Of a stretch of 64,000 bases of DNA, positions 44,011 through 51,900 are shown one piece after another. The stretch is from Selenomonas ruminantium subsp. lactilytica TAM6421 (GTDB lineage Bacteria; Bacillota; Negativicutes; Selenomonadales; Selenomonadaceae). Below the pieces are notes generated by a model that saw only the letters and a list, made by a program, of their open reading frames with translations, had not been told where the DNA came from and made no database searches. Position 1 is the stretch's first letter; every line of letters begins with the position of its first letter. Location: assembly GCF_000284095.1 (NCBI RefSeq), contig NC_017068.1:2728001-2792000 (forward strand). The letters run 5' to 3'. A program made the translations under genes and the position numbers.

Positions 44011-45117
44011 TTATACATTGAAGCGGAAGTTGACTACATCGCCATCCTGCATCACATAATCCTTGCCTTCCACGCGGACCTGGCCTTTTTCGCGGGCAGC
44101 GGCTACGCTGCCATTGGCCACCAGGTCATCGTAGTTGACGATTTCGGCGCGGATAAAGCCACGCTCGAAGTCCGTATGGATCTTGCCGGCAGCTTTCGGT
44201 GCCGTAGTGCCCTTGGTAATCGTCCAGGCACGGCATTCATCCGGGCCAGCCGTCAGGAATGTTTGCAGGCCTAAGAGGTCAAAGGCTGCCTTGATGAGGC
44301 GGTCGAGGCCGCTTTCCGTTTCGCCCAGATCTTCGAGGAATGCCTTTGCTTCTTCCGCATCGAGTTCGGCGATTTCGGCTTCTACCTTGGCGGAGATGGC
44401 CACCACTTCGGCATTTTCGGCCTTGGCGAATTCCTTGACCTTCTGGACATAGGGATTCTCGTCATAGGCCGTAGCCACTTCATCCTCAGCCACGTTGGTG
44501 ACATACAGTGTCGGTTTCAGCGTCAGCAGGTTGATGTCCTTGATCATTTCCAGATCGTCCGCAGACAGTTCCACCTGACGGGCCGGCTTGCCATTGTCGA
44601 GGCTGTCCTTGATGCGGCGCAGGATCTCATCCTCCACCTTGGCTTCCTTATTGCCGGACTTGGCAATCTTAGCCAGACGCATGATGCGCTTCTCCACCAC
44701 TTCGAGGTCAGCCAGGCACAACTCGGTTTGGATAATGTCGATATCACGCAGAGGATCTACGCCGCCCTCCACATGGGTGATATTGGCATCGTCAAAGCAG
44801 CGCACCACATGGGCCACAGCATCCACCTGACGGATATGTTCCAGGAACTTGTTGCCCAGGCCTTCGCCGTTGGCTGCGCCCTTCACGAGGCCGGCGATAT
44901 CCACGAAACGGACGGAAGCCGGCGTGGTCTTCTTGGAATCATACATCTCATGCAGGACATTCAGGCGTTCATCGGGAACGGCCACGACACCTACATTGGG
45001 TTCGATGGTGCAGAACGGGAAGTTCGCCGCCTCTGCGCCAGCCTTGGTGATGGCATTGAACAGCGTGCTCTTGCCCACATTGGGCAGGCCTACAATACCT
45101 ACTTCTAAATTACTCAA
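44011..45117 (-). CDS. ychF: YchF/Obg-like nucleotide-binding ATPase
   Basis: 368 residues. P-loop GIVGLPNVGKSTLFNAIT, NFPFCTIEPNVGVV, DIAGLVKGAANGEGLGNKFL, and NVAEDE in place of the usual NKxD, which is typical of YchF and linked to ATP rather than GTP use. C-terminal TGS domain ends YVMQDGDVVNFRFNV. Start is TTG at 45117 with AAGGTGG upstream. Follows upp by 23 bp. Confidence 0.96.
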   Translation of the reverse strand: MSNLEVGIVGLPNVGKSTLFNAITKAGAEAANFPFCTIEPNVGVVAVPDERLNVLHEMYDSKKTTPASVRFVDIAGLVKGAANGEGLGNKFLEHIRQVDAVAHVVRCFDDANITHVEGGVDPLRDIDIIQTELCLADLEVVEKRIMRLAKIAKSGNKEAKVEDEILRRIKDSLDNGKPARQVELSADDLEMIKDINLLTLKPTLYVTNVAEDEVATAYDENPYVQKVKEFAKAENAEVVAISAKVEAEIAELDAEEAKAFLEDLGETESGLDRLIKAAFDLLGLQTFLTAGPDECRAWTITKGTTAPKAAGKIHTDFERGFIRAEIVNYDDLVANGSVAAAREKGQVRVEGKDYVMQDGDVVNFRFNV

Positions 45118-45140
45118 TTTCTTTCCACCTTACAAAATTA

Positions 45141-45779
45141 TTACAGTGTGCCGAAAATGCGGTCGCCGGCATCGCCCAGGCCCGGTACGATATAGCCTTT
45201 TTCGTTGAGCTTTTCGTCAACAGCAGCCACATAGAGGGGCACATCGGGATGATCTTCGTTGATGACCTTGATGCCTTCCGGAGCGGCCACGAGGCACATG
45301 AGGATCAGGGACGTTGCGCCCTTTTCCTTCAGCAGGGACAGGGCTGCGGAAGCGCTGCCGCCGGTAGCCAGCATGGGATCTACCACGATCAGCGTACGTT
45401 CTTCCACATCACCGGGCAGCTTGCAGTAATATTCCACCGGCTTCAGCGTCTTGGGATCGCGGTACATGCCCACATGGCCGACGCGGGCGGCGGGAATCAT
45501 GTTGACCACACCGTTGAGCATGCCCAGACCGGCACGCAGGATGGGCACTACGCCCACTTTCTTACCGGAGAGAACCTTGGCCGTACATTTGGCCACCGGC
45601 GTTTCAATCTCGATGTCCTTCAGCGGGAAATCACGGGTGATCTCATAGGTCATGAGCATGGCGATTTCTTCTAAGAGCTCGCGAAAGTCCTTCGTGCCCG
45701 TGTCCTTCTGGCGCATCATGGTGAGTTTATGCTGAATCAGGGGATGATCGATTACCGTTACATTAAGCTTTTCCGACAT
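45141..45779 (-). CDS. upp: Uracil phosphoribosyltransferase Upp
   Basis: 212 residues; salvages uracil with PRPP to [37 protein letters not shown], the PRPP loop [16 protein letters not shown] and C-terminal [16 protein letters not shown] are diagnostic. ATG at 45779 has AAGGAG seven bases upstream; the longer frame into glyA is rejected. It lies 14 bp after glyA. Confidence 0.96.
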   Translation of the reverse strand: MSEKLNVTVIDHPLIQHKLTMMRQKDTGTKDFRELLEEIAMLMTYEITRDFPLKDIEIETPVAKCTAKVLSGKKVGVVPILRAGLGMLNGVVNMIPAARVGHVGMYRDPKTLKPVEYYCKLPGDVEERTLIVVDPMLATGGSASAALSLLKEKGATSLILMCLVAAPEGIKVINEDHPDVPLYVAAVDEKLNEKGYIVPGLGDAGDRIFGTL

Positions 45780-45793
45780 TTTCTTTCTCCTTC

Positions 45794-47047
45794 TTACATA
45801 CCTGCATAAAGCGGGTATTTCTCGCACAGGGCCGCTACACGGCGCCGTGCTTCTGCTTTCTTTTCCTCATTTTCCACATCGCTCAGCACAAGAGCGATGA
45901 TCTTGCCGACCTCCTGCAGGTCGGCTTCTTTGAAGCCACGGGTGGTGAGAGCAGGAGTTCCCAGGCGCAGGCCGCTGGTCACAAAGGGAGACAGCGGTTC
46001 GAAGGGGATGGTGTTGCGGTTGGCGGTGATGTTGACCTCATCGAGGACCGTCTGGGCCACCTTGCCCGTAATGCCCTTGTTGGTGAGATCCACCAGCATC
46101 AGATGGTTGTCCGTGCCGCCGGACACGATGCGGAAACCTTCCTCCTGCAAGGTCTTGGCCAGCACAGCTGCATTCTTGACCACCTGTTTGGCGTATTCCT
46201 TGAATTCCGGTTTCAGTGCTTCGCCCAAGGCCACAGCCTTAGCTGCAATGACATGCATCAGCGGGCCGCCCTGGATGCCAGGGAACACGGCCTTGTTGAA
46301 CTGCTTGCCGAATTCGGCGTCCTTGCAGAGGATCATGCCACCACGGGGGCCCCGCAGTGTCTTATGGGTGGTCGTCGTAACCACATCTGCATAGGGCACC
46401 GGGCTGGGATGCTCCCCGGCAGCCACAAGGCCGGCGATATGGGCGATATCCACCATCAGGTATGCACCGACACCATGAGCGATTTCCGAAAGTCTCGGGA
46501 AATCAAGCGTGCGGGCATAGGCAGATGCACCAGCCACAATCAGTTTCGGTTTGCATTCCTTGGCCTTTGCTTCCAGCGCATCATAGTCGATGGTTTCCGT
46601 TTCCTTGTCCACGCCGTAAGCGACGATATTGAAGTACTTGCCGGACATATTGACCGGGGAACCATGGGTGAGATGGCCGCCATCGTTGAGGTTCATGCCC
46701 ATGACCGTATCACCGGGCTGCAAGAGGGCAAAGAACACCGCCATATTGGCCTGGGCACCGGAATGGGGCTGCACATTGGCATACTCTGCCCCAAAGAGCT
46801 TCTTGGCCCGTTCGATGGCCAGCGTCTCCACTTCATCCACGAATTCGCAGCCGCCATAATAACGCTTGCCGGGATAACCTTCGGCGTACTTGTTGGTGAG
46901 CACGCTGCCCTGGGCAGCGAGAACTGCCGGGCTGACAATGTTTTCCGAAGCGATCAGCTCCAGTTTCTCCCGCTGACGCCCCAGTTCGCTGTTTACGTGC
47001 TTTGCTACTTCCGGATCAGACTGCTGCAGAACTTCCATAAGATTCAT
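45794..47047 (-). CDS. glyA: Serine hydroxymethyltransferase GlyA
   Basis: 417-residue PLP enzyme converting serine to glycine and 5,10-methylene-THF. [51 protein letters not shown] and the PLP-lysine motif [14 protein letters not shown] are present. AAAGGAGG seven bases before the ATG at 47047. Part of a minus-strand run rpiB-glyA-upp-ychF. Confidence 0.97.
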   Translation of the reverse strand: MNLMEVLQQSDPEVAKHVNSELGRQREKLELIASENIVSPAVLAAQGSVLTNKYAEGYPGKRYYGGCEFVDEVETLAIERAKKLFGAEYANVQPHSGAQANMAVFFALLQPGDTVMGMNLNDGGHLTHGSPVNMSGKYFNIVAYGVDKETETIDYDALEAKAKECKPKLIVAGASAYARTLDFPRLSEIAHGVGAYLMVDIAHIAGLVAAGEHPSPVPYADVVTTTTHKTLRGPRGGMILCKDAEFGKQFNKAVFPGIQGGPLMHVIAAKAVALGEALKPEFKEYAKQVVKNAAVLAKTLQEEGFRIVSGGTDNHLMLVDLTNKGITGKVAQTVLDEVNITANRNTIPFEPLSPFVTSGLRLGTPALTTRGFKEADLQEVGKIIALVLSDVENEEKKAEARRRVAALCEKYPLYAGM

Positions 47048-47133
47048 GTGGTTGCCTCCTTTGGGCCCCTCGGCCCAGACCAAAAAACTCTACCTGACTT
47101 TCACTACCTAACTTGCTTCAAACTTACTTTAAA

Positions 47134-47577
47134 TTACTTATTTTCCAGTGCCATGATTTTGTTGACACGGCGCTCATGACGGCCGCCTTCGAACTTGCCT
47201 TCCACGAAAGCCCGGACGATTTCGCCGGCAGGGCCGAAGCCTAACACCCGGCCGCCCATGGCCAGCACATTGGCATCGTTGTGCTGACGGCTCATCTTGG
47301 CCGAGAACACATCGTTGCAGAGTGCGCAGCGGATGCCCTTGATCTTGTTGGCGGCAATGGAAATGCCCAAGCCCGTGCCACAGAGCACGATGCCCCGGTC
47401 AGCCTTGCCACTCGTCACATCGGCGCAGACCTTCTCGGCAATATCCGGATAGTCCACCGAATCCGTGCCAAAAGTGCCCACATCCGTCACTTCGATGTCG
47501 CCGTATTCCTTCAGCACCATCTTCACTTCTTCTTTCAACTGCACAGCACCATGATCGCTGCCAATCGTTATTTTCAT
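47134..47577 (-). CDS. rpiB: Ribose-5-phosphate isomerase B RpiB
   Basis: 147 residues of the RpiB/LacAB family. GSDHGAVQLKEEVKMVL, VLCGTGLGISIAANK with the catalytic Cys, RCALCNDVFSAKMSRQHNDANVL in pieces, and GGRVLG are present. Interconverts ribulose and ribose 5-phosphate; ribulose 5-phosphate is also the KdsD substrate. The glyA gap of 86 bp holds no recognised signal. Confidence 0.94.
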   Translation of the reverse strand: MKITIGSDHGAVQLKEEVKMVLKEYGDIEVTDVGTFGTDSVDYPDIAEKVCADVTSGKADRGIVLCGTGLGISIAANKIKGIRCALCNDVFSAKMSRQHNDANVLAMGGRVLGFGPAGEIVRAFVEGKFEGGRHERRVNKIMALENK

Positions 47578-47624
47578 GCAGATTCCCGCCTTTCTTACAT
47601 ACTAAATTACATTTTAACACAAAC

Positions 47625-49121
47625 TTACTTGTTCGGCCAGCCCATAACGCGGGAAACTGCTTCCTGCCAGCCGTCGTAGAGAGCAGCTCTGCCCCGCTCG
47701 CTCATAGCCGGCTTGAAGCGCATCCCTTCCCGCCAGAGTTTCTTCAGTTCGTCCACGCTTTCCCAGACGCCCGTAGCCAGGCCGGCCATAAAGGCAGCCC
47801 CCAGCGCCGTGGTTTCTGCAATGTAAGGACGGATCACCGGGATATTCAAAAGATCCGCCTGGAACTGCATCAGGGCATGATTCTGGCTGGCACCGCCATC
47901 CACATGGAGGCTCTTGATTTCCAGCCCTGTATCGGACACCACGGATTCATAGACATCCCGCACCTGATAAGCCAAAGCCTCCAAAGCGGCCCGCACGATA
48001 TGGGCCCGCTGGGTGTCCTCATTGATGCCGATGATCATGCCCGTGGTTTCCGTGTCCCAATAGGGCGCAGATAATCCGCGGAAGGCCGGCACGAAATACA
48101 CACCGTCCGAATCCGGCACCTGCTTGGCCAGCCATTCGGAATCGGACATGGAATCGATAAGCCCCAGACCTTCCTTCACCCACTTCAGGGTGGCGCCGGA
48201 CACAAAGACACTGCCCTCCAGCGCATAGGTGATTTCCTTGCCGATGCCCCAGGCGATTGTAGTAATCAGACCATTCTGGGAGCTATGGTATTTCTTGCCC
48301 GCATTCATCAGGAAGAAAGAGCCTTCCCCATAGGTATTCTTGGCCATGCCCTTCTTAAAGCAGGCCTCACCGAAAAGATCCGCCTGCTGATTGCCGAGAC
48401 AGCCCGCAATGGGAATGCGAGAACCAATCATAGCCGCATCTGTTTCGCCAAACACATGGCTGGAAGGACAGACCTCCGGCAGCATCCTGCGGGGAATGCC
48501 CAGATGTTCGAGTATCTCGGCATCCCATTCCAGCTTGCGCAGATTGAACATCATGGTGCGGGAAGCATTGGAATAATCCGTGGCAAAGATCTCGCCGCCG
48601 CTGAGCTTCCACATGAGCCAGGTGTCCACGGTGCCAAACAGCAGTTCGCCCTTTTCCGCCATCTCCCGTGCCCCCAGCACATTTTCCAGGATCCAGCAGA
48701 GTTTCGTGGCGGAAAAATAGGGGTTTATTATTAAGGAAGTCTTTTGCCGGATTTCCTCCTGCAGCCCCTGCTCTACCAACCGCTTGCAGATGCCTTCCGT
48801 CTGCTGGGATTCCCAACTGATGGCCGGATAAACGGGACGCCCCGTGTTCTTGTTCCAGACGATGGTGGTTTCCCGCTGATTGGTCACCCCAATGCCTGCA
48901 ATGTCCCGATGGGAGATATTCGCCAGCTGGATGGCTTCCTTGGCCGTCCATATCTGGGTGCTCCAGATCTCATCCGGATCCTGCTCCACCCATCCCTTGT
49001 GGGGCTTGTTCACACTGATTTTCTTCTCCGCATAGGAAACCATTTCTCCCTTAGAGTTGAAAATAACGGCGCGGTTCTTGATCGTCCCTGAATCCAGCGC
49101 CAAAACATACTTTTCGCTCAT
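47625..49121 (-). CDS. glpK: Glycerol kinase GlpK with divergent phosphate loop
   Basis: 498-residue FGGY kinase. IGVTNQRETTIVWN, PAISWESQQT, FGTVDTWLMWKLSGG, YALEGSVFVSGATLKWVKEG and the C-terminal LHVDGGASQNHALMQFQADL match glycerol kinase. The N-terminal loop is odd: LALDSGTIKNRAVIF (Asp10-Arg17) instead of the usual DQGTTSSR. ATG at 49121 with AAGGAAGGG upstream; promoter at 49159-49187. No glpF or glpD nearby. Confidence 0.92.
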   Translation of the reverse strand: MSEKYVLALDSGTIKNRAVIFNSKGEMVSYAEKKISVNKPHKGWVEQDPDEIWSTQIWTAKEAIQLANISHRDIAGIGVTNQRETTIVWNKNTGRPVYPAISWESQQTEGICKRLVEQGLQEEIRQKTSLIINPYFSATKLCWILENVLGAREMAEKGELLFGTVDTWLMWKLSGGEIFATDYSNASRTMMFNLRKLEWDAEILEHLGIPRRMLPEVCPSSHVFGETDAAMIGSRIPIAGCLGNQQADLFGEACFKKGMAKNTYGEGSFFLMNAGKKYHSSQNGLITTIAWGIGKEITYALEGSVFVSGATLKWVKEGLGLIDSMSDSEWLAKQVPDSDGVYFVPAFRGLSAPYWDTETTGMIIGINEDTQRAHIVRAALEALAYQVRDVYESVVSDTGLEIKSLHVDGGASQNHALMQFQADLLNIPVIRPYIAETTALGAAFMAGLATGVWESVDELKKLWREGMRFKPAMSERGRAALYDGWQEAVSRVMGWPNK

Positions 49122-49158
49122 AGAGAACCCTTCCTTTACTACAAAATTCGCTAAAATT

Positions 49159-49187
49159 AGTATATAATAAGAAGTTTCTTTACGCAA
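49159..49187 (-). promoter_or_regulatory. Promoter of glpK
   Basis: Minus strand: -35 TTGCGT (49182-49187), 17-bp spacer, -10 TATACT (49159-49164), about 30 nt from transcription start to ATG. Confidence 0.7.
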
Positions 49188-49189
49188 TA

Positions 49190-49214
49190 GAAAAGCCCCC
49201 GGAAAGCCGAGGGC
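49190..49214 (-). terminator. Minus-strand terminator upstream of glpK
   Basis: GCCC-t-CGG / CCG-g-GGGC hairpin followed by TTTTCTATT on the minus strand. It would stop any antisense transcript crossing the toxin-like locus before glpK. Confidence 0.55.
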
Positions 49215-49217
49215 AAA

Positions 49218-49246
49218 TTGACAAGCACGGAATATTCCCTTATAAT
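49218..49246 (+). promoter_or_regulatory. Full-consensus promoter of the small toxin-like gene
   Basis: TTGACA (49218-49223), 17-bp spacer, TATAAT (49241-49246): a perfect sigma-70 consensus, the strongest promoter in the window. The transcript would have a leader of about 95 nt before the short ORF, beginning near the GACCACC block. Confidence 0.85.
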
Positions 49247-49346
49247 GTCCACAGTGCACAACTTGTGTACCGACCACCAATTCGGTAGGCGGCTTGTTTT
49301 CCTCGCAGAAAGGATCGAAATCCTCATCAGAAAGCGAGGTCTTGCT

Positions 49347-49412
49347 ATGAATGATATGTCTTTCCAGCTTTTGATGCTGTTGCTTATCATCATTGTCCTG
49401 AAACAAAAATAA
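49347..49412 (+). CDS. Putative holin-like type I toxin peptide
   Basis: 21 residues, MNDMSFQLLMLLLIIIVLKQ plus Lys: one hydrophobic helix with a basic C-terminus, like type I toxin and putative holin-like toxin peptides of Firmicutes. GAGG lies seven bases before the ATG. It has a consensus promoter upstream and a bidirectional terminator directly overlapping the stop. The longer in-frame reading from 49218 would begin inside the promoter and is rejected. Inferred to depolarise membranes if overproduced. Confidence 0.65.
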   Translation: MNDMSFQLLMLLLIIIVLKQK

Positions 49413-49512
49413 CCGCCCAAGGGTCCAAGCTTGACGGTTATTTCTGTTTCTTATTAAGCTATTAACCATCGAGCGTGGAAACTAGCCGTCTATCGGTGGT
49501 CTTTTTTTATCT
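49405..49512 (-). ncRNA. Predicted antisense RNA to the toxin-like gene
   Basis: A minus-strand promoter at 49519-49547 points toward the toxin gene. A transcript from about 49512 would run through GACCACCGATAGACGGC and stop at the hairpin at 49407-49443, giving about 105 nt. It is complementary to the 3' part of the toxin mRNA. GACCACC...CGGC near its 5' end is similar in sense to the toxin leader (about 49273-49293), so the toxin mRNA's 3' and 5' ends could pair. Confidence 0.5.
49407..49443. terminator. Bidirectional terminator shared by toxin mRNA and antisense RNA
   Basis: AAATAACCG (49407-49415) pairs with CGGTTATTT (49435-49443), with an inner CAAG/CTTG. T-rich on both strands (TTATTTCTG on plus, TTATTTTTG on minus). 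Confidence 0.75.
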
Positions 49513-49518
49513 ATGTTC

Positions 49519-49547
49519 ATTCTACTACAAATCCCTGCTTATTGCAA
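49519..49547 (-). promoter_or_regulatory. Promoter of the predicted antisense RNA
   Basis: Minus strand: -35 TTGCAA (49542-49547), 17-bp spacer, -10 TAGAAT (49519-49524). Confidence 0.55.
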
Positions 49548-49577
49548 GAAAAGACCTCCGCCACAACGGAGGTCTTT
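49545..49577 (-). terminator. Terminator of the SLH porin gene
   Basis: AAAGACCTCCG / CGGAGGTCTTT stem (49550-49560 with 49567-49577), T-run TTTTCTTG on the minus strand; 32 bp past the porin stop. Confidence 0.85.
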
Positions 49578-49608
49578 GTTATTTGCGTATAATCTGCTAA
49601 TCTCAGGA

Positions 49609-50907
49609 TTAGAAGAAGAACTGAACGCGACCGAAGAAATTCTGGTCCTTAACGTTGGAGTTGCTGATATCCTTCTGGTTGCCATAACGGAGAGTCGTTA
49701 CAACGTTCTTGAAGAGCGTGTAGTTACCGCCAACTTCCCAACCTTTGTAGCCCGTATTGATAACATCGTACGTGTTGTTGATGATTGCGGCGTTACCAAG
49801 GCGACGGTATGCAACCCAAGCACCCCAAGTACCCTTGTTTTCCTGCTGAGCGCCCTTATAGTCTACTTCGAGGCTAGCGGACTTATCCTGATAATTCTTG
49901 GTATCAACATCAAAGTTCTGAGTATAGAAACCATTTACGCTGACATTCTTGCTAAAGGTGTAGCTGCCTTTTACTGCACCGATATTAGCTTCATCCGTCG
50001 TACCTTTCTTATAATCGAAACCTGCTGCGTTCAGGTGATGCCAGTACAGGCCACCGCTCAGCTTGCTCTTGTTGAGTTCGAGACCAGCATACTGATAGTT
50101 TGCAGTTCTATCATCGTGACGACCAGCAACCATCCAATTACGAACATTCTGGATGTCTACATTCTTCTTAAATGCACTAGCATCCCAAAGGTTCAGACGA
50201 CCAGCAGCAGCAATGACTTTAACATCCTTGCCGTAGGAAACTTCAGCACCGGAGAACGGCGTATCAGCAAAGGTATCGTCGTTCAGGGAAGCAAACTTAC
50301 CGAGTTTAACCGTCAGTTTGCCATATTCACCCTGAGCCCATACACGTTTCAGCTTAACGCTGCTGCTATCTTCACCCTGGTCAGATTTCAGGTTGGAGTT
50401 AGCATCGAGACGAGCCTTTACATGCCAATGGCTGTTAACTTCAGCGGAGGGCTCGAGACGGAACAGTACATTGTCGTCGCCATGATTCGTCGTCTTTTTG
50501 CCATTTTTTTCATGACGCTGACGCGTGAAGGTGTACTCAGCAACGCCATTCCATTTAACCATGTCAGCATTGCGTTCGAGGTTGCTTACGCGAACACCGA
50601 GGTTGTTGAGTTCTTCTGCGAATTCAGCAGCCAGTTTGTCAACCAGAGCCTTGTCCGTGCCGGAAGTGTTCTTAGCCATAGCTTTAGCAACCATCTGAGC
50701 CATTTCGTAACGAGTGATGTTACGGTTGCCCTTGAAGGTGCTGTCGCCATAACCTTCAACAACGCCGTCAGCAGCCAGCTGAGCTACAGCGTCATAAGCC
50801 CAATGATCAGCAGGAACATCGGAGAACGGGTTGCTAGCAGCAAACGTCGTGCTAGCTGCACCAACAACCAGAGCGGTCGTCAGAGCGGATACGAGAGTCT
50901 TCTTCAT
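49609..50907 (-). CDS. OmpM-type SLH-domain porin
   Basis: 432 residues: signal peptide (KKTLVSALTTALVVGAASTT, cleaved near FAAS), one SLH domain (NPFSDVPADHWAYDAVAQLA, GVVEGYGDSTFKG, ITRYEMAQMVAKAM), a coiled-coil linker (about 90-118, VDKLAAEFAEELNNLGVRVS), then a porin-like barrel ending GRVQFFF. In Negativicutes the SLH domain binds polyamine-modified peptidoglycan and tethers the outer membrane. GGAGGAG precedes the ATG; a promoter and long leader lie upstream. A regular, Lys/Asn-rich composition suggests high expression. Confidence 0.93.
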   Translation of the reverse strand: MKKTLVSALTTALVVGAASTTFAASNPFSDVPADHWAYDAVAQLAADGVVEGYGDSTFKGNRNITRYEMAQMVAKAMAKNTSGTDKALVDKLAAEFAEELNNLGVRVSNLERNADMVKWNGVAEYTFTRQRHEKNGKKTTNHGDDNVLFRLEPSAEVNSHWHVKARLDANSNLKSDQGEDSSSVKLKRVWAQGEYGKLTVKLGKFASLNDDTFADTPFSGAEVSYGKDVKVIAAAGRLNLWDASAFKKNVDIQNVRNWMVAGRHDDRTANYQYAGLELNKSKLSGGLYWHHLNAAGFDYKKGTTDEANIGAVKGSYTFSKNVSVNGFYTQNFDVDTKNYQDKSASLEVDYKGAQQENKGTWGAWVAYRRLGNAAIINNTYDVINTGYKGWEVGGNYTLFKNVVTTLRYGNQKDISNSNVKDQNFFGRVQFFF

Positions 50908-51021
50908 AAGAAACTCCTCCTTCAATAAATAGTGTTAGTACTCGTCTTGAAGGCGGATTATTCTTTCCATGAGTGTCCATGTTTCCTCAGCAAATCCTAA
51001 TCCATTTCCAAGACAACGCTA

Positions 51022-51050
51022 ATTTTATCATAGATAATAGCAATTTGCAA
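51022..51050 (-). promoter_or_regulatory. Promoter of the SLH porin gene
   Basis: Minus strand: -35 TTGCAA (51045-51050), 17-bp spacer, -10 TAAAAT (51022-51027). A second overlapping pair, TTGTCA and TATTAT with 16-bp spacing, lies just upstream. The leader is about 105 nt. Confidence 0.65.
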
Positions 51051-51081
51051 GTGTCTGACAACTTTTATTTGACTTTGAGTC

Positions 51082-51900
51082 TCATTGTTCATCTGGCAAC
51101 AAATGTTTTACTTCATTTGCATGATAACATGTTTCTTCTATAAAATCCTGCAAATACTCTGAGAAAATCCCTTCCTGTTTGCACAGTTGTTGCAGCCGCA
51201 TTATATTATCCGCCCGCTGCACGTCATACTCGATCCGATGGAGAATCCGCGCCAGTTCCTTACGTACTTCCGGAGTGTATAGGCTCTTGAGATTAGCAAC
51301 GCTGGCAGTGCTGACAGCAGCCCGGAACAGATATCGGCTGACAGCCAGTTCATGCTGGATATTCACATACCCCTGCTGTTCCCAGCTGCGGGCAATTTGT
51401 TCATCATCGTCCAGGGCGCCGGGCACAAAATCGATTTCCTTAAACAGGGTATCATCCAGCAGCCGCACCATTTCGCTCTTGGCATAAAGATGTTTTTCCC
51501 GCACAGGAAATTCCCCGTTTTGCAACGCCTCCAATACGCCGGTATAGCGCACATTGAGGAAATCGCCGTACAACACCCCCACATCCGTGAGCTTGCGGCT
51601 GATATCCATCAGGACCTCATAGGGCTCATAGGCTCTGGTCAGCAGCCCTTCAGCCAACGCTGCATCAAAGCTATGCTCAGGAAATGGCAGCCTGTCCTGA
51701 CGGCAGTCCTGGAACACCCACTTGATATCCAGCCTGTCAAACTCTGGCAGGCTGGCGGCCTCCTGGATTTCCGTCACCACCGTGAAGCTTGCCTGTGGGT
51801 AAAGGTCAGCCAAACGTGCAATATAGGTCAGGCTCTCCAGCAGCAGCCAGCGCATAGGCGCCGGGCCGCCGGTGAGAAAACAGGTCAAATCCTGCTTCAT
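51082..51900 (-). CDS. Methyltransferase-like protein paired with a GT41 glycosyltransferase
   Basis: 272 residues. The N-terminal half looks like a degenerate class I SAM-methyltransferase: FLTGGPAPMRWLLLESLTYI, FTVVTEIQEA (acidic residue at the ribose position), RLPFPEHSFDAALAEGLLTR and DISRKLTDVGVLYGDF follow the order of motifs I, II and IV-V. The GxGxG loop is poor, so activity is uncertain. The C-terminal part is helical. Overlaps the GT41 gene by 4 bp, so both products likely act on the same target. Confidence 0.55.
   Translation of the reverse strand: MKQDLTCFLTGGPAPMRWLLLESLTYIARLADLYPQASFTVVTEIQEAASLPEFDRLDIKWVFQDCRQDRLPFPEHSFDAALAEGLLTRAYEPYEVLMDISRKLTDVGVLYGDFLNVRYTGVLEALQNGEFPVREKHLYAKSEMVRLLDDTLFKEIDFVPGALDDDEQIARSWEQQGYVNIQHELAVSRYLFRAAVSTASVANLKSLYTPEVRKELARILHRIEYDVQRADNIMRLQQLCKQEGIFSEYLQDFIEETCYHANEVKHLLPDEQ

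Noticed and set aside
49218-49412. 64-residue reading of the toxin-like gene
   Set aside because: Its start lies within the promoter -35, so the first codons would not be transcribed; the ATG at 49347 has a proper ribosome-binding site.
49513-50928. 471-residue plus-strand ORF opposite the SLH porin
   Set aside because: A frame mirror of the strongly biased porin gene; no signal peptide or domain and no promoter.
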